Assembly (NCBI GenBank): GCA_041747855.1
Contig: JBGTEJ010000063.1
Coordinates: 1-14,666 of the forward strand
Length of the DNA: 14,666 bases
Origin: ZC4RG35 sp041747855
Lineage (GTDB): Bacteria; Actinomycetota; Acidimicrobiia; Spongiisociales; ZC4RG35
Direction: 5' to 3'
In this document: positions 1 through 5,935 of the stretch, piece after piece
Layout: the number at the start of each line of letters is the position of its first letter
Numbering within the stretch: the first letter of the stretch is position 1
Notes under the pieces: model-generated
Told to the model about the DNA's origin: nothing
The model's input: only the letters and a program-made list of their open reading frames with translations
Databases searched by the model: none
Made by a program: the position numbers and the translations under genes

Positions 1-164
1 TGTGGGGAGTCAACGGAGGCCTCGTTGTGTTCCTGTTGGGCCTGGTCCTCGATGTGGCCATCATGAAGCGGATCGGTGCTCCGATCATGGGGCTGGCACT
101 CCTCTACGCCATCGTCGTCTACTTCCGTAGTCTCGGCTCGACGAGGTCGGCCGCGACGGCGTGA
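1..164 (+). CDS. C-terminal end of a membrane protein, 5' truncated by the window edge
   Basis: The reading frame whose first full codon is at base 3 is open for 53 codons and ends at TGA 162-164. The visible part is hydrophobic, with one segment around GGLVVFLLGLVLDVAIM, a short basic turn (KR) and a second segment around PIMGLALLYAIVVYF, then a short polar tail. This looks like the last two transmembrane helices of an integral membrane protein. Its stop overlaps the GTG of the downstream cytochrome (GTGA, 161-164), so the two genes are probably co-translated and may act together in electron transfer. The family cannot be named from this fragment. Confidence 0.6.
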   Translation, partial: WGVNGGLVVFLLGLVLDVAIMKRIGAPIMGLALLYAIVVYFRSLGSTRSAATA

Positions 165-571
165 GGCGACCGTTCCTGGCGATCGCCTTGATCGTCGCAT
201 TGGCCGCTTGCGGTGGGTCGGCAGTCCCTGATCTCAACGCGGACTTGGAGGCCGGGCGAGCCACGTTCGGTGCACATTGTGCGTTGTGTCATGGTGGAAA
301 CGGTCAGGGAGGATCTGCACCAGGCCTGGCCGAGGTCCTCACAACTTTCGGAGGGTGCCTCGATCAGATCCACTGGATCACCGTCGGATCGGAACGTCAC
401 AAAACCGAAGTAGGGCCGACATACGGAGACACCGATAAGCCGATCACTGCTGTCATGCCGGGGTTCGAGTCGATTCTCAGTGCCGAACAGATTGCCCAAG
501 TGGCCGCCTTCGAACGGACCCAGTTCGGTGGTCAGGATGAGTCGGCGGCATTGGAGGAGTGCGGACTCTAG
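161..571 (+). CDS. Small c-type cytochrome, predicted lipoprotein
   Basis: 136-aa monohaem cytochrome c, predicted to be membrane-anchored and outside the cytoplasm. The N-terminus is a lipoprotein signal: Arg-Arg, a hydrophobic stretch, and lipobox LAAC with Cys17 as the lipidation site. The haem motif CALCH lies at residues 40-44, giving a covalent haem with His44 as proximal ligand. Met99 in the MPGF motif is the likely distal axial ligand, as in class I cytochromes. Spacing and length fit a single cytochrome c domain. The GTG start overlaps the stop of the upstream membrane gene by four bases, which points to translational coupling and perhaps a shared respiratory role. An extra Cys pair (66 and near the C-terminus) could form a disulphide; that is inference. 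The stop lies four bases from the convergent methyltransferase stop, with no obvious terminator hairpin. Confidence 0.85.
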   Translation: MRRPFLAIALIVALAACGGSAVPDLNADLEAGRATFGAHCALCHGGNGQGGSAPGLAEVLTTFGGCLDQIHWITVGSERHKTEVGPTYGDTDKPITAVMPGFESILSAEQIAQVAAFERTQFGGQDESAALEECGL

Positions 572-575
572 AGCT

Positions 576-1154
576 TCAACTTCCCCTGGCGGTCGTAGCC
601 AGGACGGTGTAGAAGTCGGTCCCTCCCGCGGTCGACTCGCCGACGACTGCGCCATCGAAACCGCTGCGGGTCAGCGTGTCAGCAAGCTGGCCGGCCTCAT
701 CCCTGGTGAGTCCGTGCCCCTTACCGCGTTCCAATTGCTTTTCCACGATTAGGACCCGACCACCAGGGGCGAGGACCCGATGGACCTCGGCGATGCCCAC
801 CGGCTGGTCGGCCCAGTGGTGAAAGCTCGCCAGGACCAGGACCGCGGTGAAGTGAGCATCAGGGAAGGGGATCGACTCAGCAGACCCCACCTGAATGGTG
901 GCGGTCGGTACCTTCCTCGACGCCCGCTCGACCATTGCCGGGCTCGGGTCGACACCAGCCAGTTTCGTGGTGAACGAGGAGGCATGCTCTAAAGCCTCAC
1001 CCAGACCGCAGCCGACATCGAGGAAGCTGTCGTCCTCGGTGAGTCCCAGGTAATCGACGGCAGCGGTGCTCCTCGGTGCTCCGCGGCCCAACAGCCAGAA
1101 CAACCAAACTTTGAATCCGGACCAACGCTCGATCCCGCCGTGCTTTGTAGACAC
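576..1154 (-). CDS. SAM-dependent class I methyltransferase (Methyltransf_11 type)
   Basis: 192-aa predicted cytoplasmic methyltransferase with a Rossmann fold. Motif I is LDVGCGLG at about residues 45-52 and binds SAM. The acidic residue at the end of strand 2 is Asp69 (GVDPS). The adenine-contacting region is GSAESIPFPD at 90-99, and the post-III motif VHRVLAPGGRVLIVE lies at 124-138. Together these are typical of small-molecule methyltransferases of the UbiE/Methyltransf_11 group. The substrate cannot be inferred. The GTG start at 1154 has no SD but has TAACCT six bases upstream, fitting a leaderless transcript. It lies 21 bp downstream of the cation exchanger on the same strand, so read-through from that gene is also possible. 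Confidence 0.85.
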   Translation of the reverse strand: MSTKHGGIERWSGFKVWLFWLLGRGAPRSTAAVDYLGLTEDDSFLDVGCGLGEALEHASSFTTKLAGVDPSPAMVERASRKVPTATIQVGSAESIPFPDAHFTAVLVLASFHHWADQPVGIAEVHRVLAPGGRVLIVEKQLERGKGHGLTRDEAGQLADTLTRSGFDGAVVGESTAGGTDFYTVLATTARGS

Positions 1155-1160
1155 CGGTCG

Positions 1161-1166
1161 AGGTTA
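1161..1166 (-). promoter_or_regulatory. Putative -10 element (TAACCT) of the methyltransferase gene
   Basis: TAACCT on the minus strand ends six bases before the GTG at 1154, so initiation about 7 nt downstream would place the start codon at or near the 5' end of the mRNA. No convincing -35 is visible. It lies between the exchanger stop and the methyltransferase start. Confidence 0.45.
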
Positions 1167-1175
1167 GGGCCAGAC

Positions 1176-2261
1176 CTAACGCAAATCTGGTTCGGTTGGT
1201 GTTGCCCGTCTGACAACACCGACGGTGAGCATCACCAGGGCCGCCACGATCATGAGTCCGAACAGGCCGATCCGGGCACCGGATGCCATGGGGTTGCCGA
1301 GGGAGTCGATGATGAGGAGAGTTATGTAGGACAGGTAGAGGGTGAGCATGACCGCACCCTCCCACTTTTCGATCAGCAGACCGCTGGCGAGGATAGGCAA
1401 GGCGACCAGCGTGGCCAGGAAGGCGACGGGGAAGTCGGTGGCCAGTATCCCTGAGGGGATGTCGACACCGTTCCCTACCAGGGCCGAGACCCCGAACACT
1501 CCCATCAGGTTGAAGAGGTTGGATCCGAGGACGTTTCCCACCGCGATGTCGGCTTGATCACGGCGTACCGCCACTACGGATGTGACCATCTCGGGGAGGG
1601 AAGTGCCCACGGCGACGATGGTGAGGCCGATCATGAGGTCGCTCACCCCGAGTCCGGCGGCCAGGTCGGACGCACCGTCCACGGTGAGTCGGGTGCCCGC
1701 GATCAACCCGAGGAGGGAAACGACCAGTATTCCGAGGTTGCGTCCCAGCTTGGAGCGGGCCTTGTCCTGTTGCCGCCTGATCAGGCGGGCGGGCACCAGG
1801 GACCGCTTCTCGGCACCGCCGACGCGATACGCAACCACGATGTACGCCAGCAGGGCGGCTACCAACACGGCTCCTTCGCCACGCGAGATCGATCCGTCCG
1901 ATGCCGCCCACCAGGCCCCGCCGGTGACCACAACCACCAGCGGAACTTCGAATCTGACGAGTCGGTGATGCACGGCGAGGGCGCCGATCACCGTGGTCAG
2001 ACCGAGGATGAGCAGGATATTGGCAACGCCGGAGCCAACGATGTTGCCGGTGGCCACATCGCCCCCCGTCCCGACCAACGCAGCCCAAACACTGAGTGCC
2101 ATCTCGGGGGCGCTACTGCCGAAGGCGACCACCGTAAGACCCACCACCAGGGGGGTCACACCGAAAGCGGTCGCGATCACCACGGAGGAGCGAATCAGGT
2201 ACTCGGCGGAAACGACCAGCAAGACCATGCCGAAGCCGACGAGGAGGATGGCGAATCCCAC
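1176..2261 (-). CDS. CaCA-family Ca2+(Na+)/cation antiporter (YrbG/NCX_Mj type)
   Basis: 361-aa inner-membrane exchanger with about ten hydrophobic helices in two inverted halves. The two alpha-repeats that form the ion site are clear. Repeat 1 is GLTVVAFGSSAPEM (residues 41-54, Glu53) with GNIVGSGVANI (72-82). Repeat 2 is GLTIVAVGTSLPEM (212-225, Glu224) with GNVLGSNLFNL (242-252). The paired glutamates are the ion ligands in this family. Repeat 1 has Gly78 where Asn is usual, and keeps Ser77 and Asn81. A basic cytoplasmic loop (about 150-175, RRQQDKARSKLGR) separates the halves, as in prokaryotic CaCA proteins. Length is slightly above the family's usual 310-330 because of a C-terminal hydrophobic tail (about 329-350). 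Start is GTG at 2261 with TACCAT seven bases upstream. Cation specificity cannot be told from sequence. Confidence 0.92.
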   Translation of the reverse strand: MGFAILLVGFGMVLLVVSAEYLIRSSVVIATAFGVTPLVVGLTVVAFGSSAPEMALSVWAALVGTGGDVATGNIVGSGVANILLILGLTTVIGALAVHHRLVRFEVPLVVVVTGGAWWAASDGSISRGEGAVLVAALLAYIVVAYRVGGAEKRSLVPARLIRRQQDKARSKLGRNLGILVVSLLGLIAGTRLTVDGASDLAAGLGVSDLMIGLTIVAVGTSLPEMVTSVVAVRRDQADIAVGNVLGSNLFNLMGVFGVSALVGNGVDIPSGILATDFPVAFLATLVALPILASGLLIEKWEGAVMLTLYLSYITLLIIDSLGNPMASGARIGLFGLMIVAALVMLTVGVVRRATPTEPDLR

Positions 2262-2268
2262 CCTGGCA

Positions 2269-2274
2269 ATGGTA
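2269..2274 (-). promoter_or_regulatory. Putative -10 element (TACCAT) of the cation exchanger gene
   Basis: TACCAT on the minus strand, seven bases before the GTG at 2261, in the 46-bp gap after the HD-GYP stop. The placement fits a leaderless mRNA. No SD precedes the GTG and no clear -35 is seen. Confidence 0.45.
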
Positions 2275-2307
2275 AACCGGTCGGGTGGGAGCTGTGCCGG
2301 GTGACCG

Positions 2308-2979
2308 TCAGGCGATCAGTTCGATGGCTGGAAGAGCGTCGACCTCAGCGATGGCCATGAAGATCTCGACCACCTGAGGATCGAATTGGGTTCCTGCATT
2401 CCTGAGGATCTCATCAACGGCGACCTCGACCGGAAGGGCCGGCTGGTAGGCGCGGACCGATGTCATCGCATCGAAGGCGTCTGCGACCAGGACGATCCGG
2501 CTCAGGATGGGAATCAGGTCGCCCTTCAGACCGAAGGGATAACCCTTTCCGTCGAAACGCTCGTGGTGATAGAGGATGGCTTCGGCGACTTTGGGATCGA
2601 GACGATTGCGGGTCATGGCAAATCCGAGCTCCGGGTGCCGACGCATCAGTTCCTGTTCTTCTGGCCCTAGTGGCCCGGGCTTGCCGAGGATCGCGGGGTC
2701 CAGGTGGATCTTCCCGACATCATGGAGGACACCGGCGAGTGCCAGACGGTCGAGGTCGTGCTCATCGAGACCCAGACCTGTTCCCAGGTTCACGGCGAGG
2801 TCGGAGACACGGTGGACATGACCGTGGAGGTCCTCGATCACGTCTTCCATGACCTCAATCAAGATGTCTCTAGGGAATTCCCGCATTTCAGCCACCTGTT
2901 CGCACAGAGTCTCGGCCGGCACGGTCAGGGAAGGTATGGGTCCACAGTCCCATTGGAAACCCGGGCCGACAGCCTCCAT
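2308..2979 (-). CDS. Stand-alone HD-GYP domain protein (predicted cyclic-di-GMP phosphodiesterase)
   Basis: Up to 223-aa protein made almost entirely of one HD-GYP domain, which in known members hydrolyses c-di-GMP using a metal centre. Counting from ATG 2979, conserved elements are His54 in the first helix (HGHVHR), the HD pair at 86-87 (LHDVGKI), and the signature HHERFDGKGYP at 138-148. These are followed by the family's GLKGDLIP, VADAFDAMTS and GTQFDP motifs. All catalytic positions look intact. No receiver, PAS or membrane domain is attached, so it would be a cytoplasmic enzyme with unidentified input. The frame is open further upstream to 3186, but that would overlap the upstream gene by 160 bp. 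ATG 2979 has a TAAAGT hexamer about 26 bases upstream but no SD. ATG 2886 has AGGTGG five bases upstream and still encodes the whole domain (192 aa), so it is a serious alternative. Confidence 0.88.
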   Translation of the reverse strand: MEAVGPGFQWDCGPIPSLTVPAETLCEQVAEMREFPRDILIEVMEDVIEDLHGHVHRVSDLAVNLGTGLGLDEHDLDRLALAGVLHDVGKIHLDPAILGKPGPLGPEEQELMRRHPELGFAMTRNRLDPKVAEAILYHHERFDGKGYPFGLKGDLIPILSRIVLVADAFDAMTSVRAYQPALPVEVAVDEILRNAGTQFDPQVVEIFMAIAEVDALPAIELIA

Positions 2980-3026
2980 TTGAGGTTTCGACCCGATGGG
3001 GCTGAACTTTAGGGGCTTGGCCAGAC

Positions 3027-3758
3027 TCAGAGATAGGCCTTGGCGACCTTGACTGCCCTTTCGGCATGGTCGCCACTGACTTGAAGTCTCGCCTCGGTGG
3101 GTTTGAGGCGGTGAACCACAAGACGTGCCCATTCGGATGCAGAGCCTTTGATCACCTGGTCTGTGTCGGTGGTTCCATAGACCCACTTGGCGTATCCGGG
3201 GCCAATCACTTCTACCCGGACAGGCTCGTAGTGCTCACCGGCCTGCTTGAAGGCGTAGGGGAGGGTCTTCCAACCCAGCCAGCAAATGTGGCGGATGCGT
3301 TGGGTGTCCTCGACCTCGATGCTCAAAGTTCTGTAAATGTCGAGACCGTGCATCCATGTCTCCATGAGTCTGAAGGTTGCGAAGGTGCGAGCACTCATAT
3401 CGCCTGCGATCCACGGAACGCGGTCCTCGCTGTTCATGTGTGAGAGGGGCTCTACGACTTTGGCCCGGCCACCGCGCCACCACTCGATCACATCTTGAGG
3501 GCGCATCGATCGTCCCTTCTTGATGGCCGCCTTCTTCAGCCCTTCGAGGTCGGATGCCTGCTGCCACTCTCGTACCCGCTCACCCCCATTGATGGCGTTG
3601 GCGCCAAGATCCTCGAAATCGGCTAGATGGGCGATCGTGTCGCGGACCGTCCAAGGCTTGTTGGGCGTGGGTAGGTCCCAAACCTTTATTGGGATACGCT
3701 GAAGCGACTGATCGAGGAACTGCTGCTCGGCTACAAGGTCAGACAGTATGTCGCGCAC
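3027..3758 (-). CDS. TIGR03084-like / MDMPI-type DinB-fold metal-binding protein
   Basis: 243-aa cytoplasmic protein of the DinB/mycothiol-dependent maleylpyruvate isomerase superfamily, close in pattern to the actinobacterial TIGR03084 group. The N-terminus carries LVAEQQFLDQSL and TPNKPWTVRDTIAHLADFED (His44). A later helix has METWMHGLDI, giving Glu133 and His137. His, then E-x3-H, matches the metal triad described for MDMPI. The C-terminal part (about 170-243) carries an SCP2-like pattern ending in VAKAYL. Family members often catalyse thiol-cofactor-dependent isomerisation or transfer, but the substrate here is unknown and mycothiol use is inference. The GTG start at 3758 has TAGAAT six bases upstream and no SD. 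Confidence 0.8.
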   Translation of the reverse strand: MRDILSDLVAEQQFLDQSLQRIPIKVWDLPTPNKPWTVRDTIAHLADFEDLGANAINGGERVREWQQASDLEGLKKAAIKKGRSMRPQDVIEWWRGGRAKVVEPLSHMNSEDRVPWIAGDMSARTFATFRLMETWMHGLDIYRTLSIEVEDTQRIRHICWLGWKTLPYAFKQAGEHYEPVRVEVIGPGYAKWVYGTTDTDQVIKGSASEWARLVVHRLKPTEARLQVSGDHAERAVKVAKAYL

Positions 3759-3764
3759 GCTTCG

Positions 3765-3770
3765 ATTCTA
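3765..3770 (-). promoter_or_regulatory. Putative -10 element (TAGAAT) of the TIGR03084-like gene
   Basis: TAGAAT on the minus strand is the best -10 match in the window. It ends six bases before the GTG at 3758, as expected for a leaderless transcript. A -35 is not evident. Confidence 0.5.
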
Positions 3771-3823
3771 GTAGTGATTCCGGAGGTACTCCCAAGGCGG
3801 AGCCACATCTTGTGCGCCAGACG

Positions 3824-3842
3824 AGCAGGCGACCGCCTCGCT
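3824..3842 (-). terminator. Weak hairpin just after the LOG gene stop
   Basis: AGCAGGC (3824-3830) pairs with GCCT and GCT (3835-3838, 3840-3842) across a GACC loop with one bulged base. It lies two bases beyond the LOG gene stop. There is no T-rich tract after it on the minus strand, so it could be a transcript 3' end structure but is not a canonical intrinsic terminator. Confidence 0.2.
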
Positions 3843-3844
3843 GC

Positions 3845-4927
3845 CTACCAGGGTCGCTCGGCCATCTCGTCGGTCATCGGCTCAGGGATCTCGGTGGTAT
3901 CGGGCATGCTGGCAAGCGCATTGAGACGGTCGATGAGTTGGCGGAGCCTTCCGAAGTGTCGCCGGTCGAAGTGCAGGGATACTCGGTCGCAGTCGAGAGC
4001 GTCACCGTCTTCGATTTCGGCGGGGGTGGGTTCGACGGCGACGATCCCCCCACTCACCAGGATGTCTGAAAACTCCGTCGTCAACTGCTCGAGGTCTCCC
4101 AATTCAGGTGCTCGCCGCAACCGGAGGATCAAGATTCCGTCGGCATATCGTTGGGAGTGGTAGTTCGAGTAGAAGTCGATGATCTCGTCACATGCGTCCT
4201 CGATGTCGGTGGTGAAGCGGAAAAGCGAGAGATCGGACTCGGATATCAAGCCGTTGGCGAGTTGGATTCCGGTCATGAATTCGATGAGGGGCTGCCAGAA
4301 GCCGGTGCCGTCGGCCTCCAAGAACACGATCGGGTGAAGGTCGCTCTTGCCGGTCTGGATCAAGGTCATCAGCTCGAAGGCTTCGTCGAGAGTGCCCCAC
4401 CCGCCCGGCATGATGACGAACGCGTGTGACTCCTTGACGAACCCGAGCTTGCGGGTGAAGAAGTACTTGAAGTTGACGGTGCGGTTTGGTGAGAGGTACT
4501 TGTTGGCCGACGCCTCGAATGGAAGTCGGATGTTCACCCCGTAGGAGTTGTCACGTCCGGCCCCCTTGTTGCCCGCCTCCATGATTCCCGGCCCGGCACC
4601 AGTTATGACCCCCCAGCCGTGATCGACCATTCGACGTGCGAAGAGCTCGGTGAGCGTGTAGTTGGGGTCGCCCTCGTCGAGGCGAGCCGAACCGTAAATC
4701 GTGACTTTCGGCTCCCGGTGGCGTGAGAAGACGAGGTTCGAATACCGCATCTCCTTGACTGCCGTGTTGATCAGGCGGAGATCGCCACGTTTGGGCCCGT
4801 CTCGGTGCAGACGGAGGACGGTGTTGATCATCTCGCTGATCAGGTCCTCGTGCGGGTTCTCGGATGAGGCGTCGACCAGTTCTCGGATCAGGGTCTGGAT
4901 GTCGGGAGTGCCCCTCTCGTGCTCCAT
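3845..4927 (-). CDS. LOG-family (TIGR00730) nucleotide phosphoribohydrolase-like protein
   Basis: 360-aa Rossmann-fold protein. The nucleotide-binding GSAR motif is at 79-82, a glycine-rich ITGAGPGIMEAGNKGA stretch at 108-123, and the diagnostic PGGWGTLDE (PGGxGTxxE) at 174-182. Family members cleave cytokinin riboside 5'-monophosphates or other nucleoside monophosphates to free base and ribose 5-phosphate. The natural bacterial substrate is often unknown. Compared with the compact LOG proteins of about 190 aa, this one has an N-terminal helical extension of roughly 70 residues and a C-terminal extension of about 100 (after residue 257). It therefore belongs to the longer subgroup. The ATG start at 4927 has no SD. 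TACGTT lies six bases upstream, inside a short inverted repeat. The upstream AAA+ gene ends 13 bp away on the same strand. Confidence 0.85.
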   Translation of the reverse strand: MEHERGTPDIQTLIRELVDASSENPHEDLISEMINTVLRLHRDGPKRGDLRLINTAVKEMRYSNLVFSRHREPKVTIYGSARLDEGDPNYTLTELFARRMVDHGWGVITGAGPGIMEAGNKGAGRDNSYGVNIRLPFEASANKYLSPNRTVNFKYFFTRKLGFVKESHAFVIMPGGWGTLDEAFELMTLIQTGKSDLHPIVFLEADGTGFWQPLIEFMTGIQLANGLISESDLSLFRFTTDIEDACDEIIDFYSNYHSQRYADGILILRLRRAPELGDLEQLTTEFSDILVSGGIVAVEPTPAEIEDGDALDCDRVSLHFDRRHFGRLRQLIDRLNALASMPDTTEIPEPMTDEMAERPW

Positions 4928-4943
4928 GTGATCAACGTATCAC
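4928..4943. promoter_or_regulatory. Inverted repeat GTGAT-N6-ATCAC containing the LOG gene -10
   Basis: GTGAT (4928-4932) and ATCAC (4939-4943) are perfect inverted copies separated by CAACGT. On the minus strand TACGTT (4934-4939) has -10 form and ends six bases before the ATG at 4927. A dimeric repressor bound here would cover the -10 and transcription start, so this could be an operator. Five-base arms can arise by chance. The repeat also overlaps the 3' end of the AAA+ coding region (stop at 4940). Confidence 0.3.
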
Positions 4944-5935
4944 GTTCGGAACGGCCGTTGCGCCGGGCCTTTGCGAACAACCGCATTCCACACGGTCTCG
5001 TAGTGGTCGCGGTCGAAGACGTCCACTTGGGGAAGGACGAACTCCTCCCATGCCCTTCGAAGTGGATCGGTGGCGTCTGCGAAGACCACAAGTCCGGTGG
5101 GCAGCCGGTCGAGGACCGATCGCAAGGAGAGGGGTGTCTCAACCCGCACCCCTGTGTCCGGGGCTTCGAACGAGGCGTTGATCTCCATCGTCAGTCTCGA
5201 CACCGCGGTCACGAACTCGTCTTTGAGAGCTGGGTATCTGCGTTCGAGCATCTCCCGTATCTGATCCTCGGCGGGGAACTTCTTCTCCCAGATCACCCAC
5301 CGGTCGGCAAAGGCCTTGTTGAGCGTCTGAGTCCCGGCGTAGTCACGAATGTCGGTCGGGTTCATGGTTCCGAAGATCCTGACGTCCGGGCGAAGAGTCA
5401 CGGTATCTCCGTTGGGCAGGTCGAGTGCCGAGTATCGGTCGAGGAGTCCGTGGAGTGCGAACAGAGTCTCCGCTCCCGCGGCGTTGAGCTCGGACAGATT
5501 GAGGAGTGATGGGCCTCTGAGAGCGCGCGTGATGTCACCGTCTTCCCACCGGCTTTCGGTCCCACCCTTGCCGTCCCCCTGAAGACGGGTCGAACCGATG
5601 AGGGTGACGTCCCTGACCTCGCCGGTCAGTGGGATCCTGAAGTAGGGCAGGCCCATGGTCGCCGCCCACTGCTCGATGTCATGATCCTTACCGGTCCCCA
5701 TATGGCCCCGCACCGCAACATGGAGCGGCACCAAACCATCGGCACCGGACCGACGTGCGGTCTCCAGCTGGGCGAACCGGTAGAGCATCCCCAGGTCCAC
5801 GTAGTGGGGATCCGGAGTGGGGATCTTTCGGGCCCTCAAATCGGCGTCGGGCAATGATTGGTCTACCTCGAACTTCTCCAACGCAAGATCGGGGCCCTCC
5901 CCGCGGGGGTCTTTGAATATGACTTGTTCAGGCAA
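4940..5935 (-). CDS. CobS/MoxR-type AAA+ ATPase with altered Walker A and B metal-binding residues
   Basis: 331-aa AAA+ protein of the CobS/NorQ/MoxR kind, which act as ring ATPases with a VWA partner to insert metals or remodel target proteins. Walker A is GHMGTGKD (77-84), and the following IEQWAATMGLP closely resembles CobS. Walker B reads LLNLSELN, with Ser148 and Glu149. Sensor 1 is FGTMNP (Asn192), and a candidate arginine finger is Arg212 (ADRW). Two residues that bind Mg2+ in P-loop NTPases differ: Ser/Thr after the Walker A Lys is Asp84, and the Walker B Asp is Ser148. The rest of the fold looks intact, including the catalytic Glu. The start is TTG at 5935, supported by AAGGAG seven bases upstream, and it overlaps the VWA gene stop by eight bases, so the two are translationally coupled. 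The natural target is unknown; no chelatase H/N-type subunit is present in the window. Confidence 0.88.
   Translation of the reverse strand: MPEQVIFKDPRGEGPDLALEKFEVDQSLPDADLRARKIPTPDPHYVDLGMLYRFAQLETARRSGADGLVPLHVAVRGHMGTGKDHDIEQWAATMGLPYFRIPLTGEVRDVTLIGSTRLQGDGKGGTESRWEDGDITRALRGPSLLNLSELNAAGAETLFALHGLLDRYSALDLPNGDTVTLRPDVRIFGTMNPTDIRDYAGTQTLNKAFADRWVIWEKKFPAEDQIREMLERRYPALKDEFVTAVSRLTMEINASFEAPDTGVRVETPLSLRSVLDRLPTGLVVFADATDPLRRAWEEFVLPQVDVFDRDHYETVWNAVVRKGPAQRPFRT

Noticed and set aside
1554..2360. 268-aa open frame on the plus strand opposite the cation exchanger
   Set aside because: His/Gly/Asp-rich composition and full overlap with a clear CaCA gene mark it as an antisense shadow of G+C-rich codons.
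2980..3186. Longer HD-GYP reading frame back to 3186
   Set aside because: It would overlap the TIGR03084-like gene by 160 bp on the same strand, and the added residues carry no domain signal.
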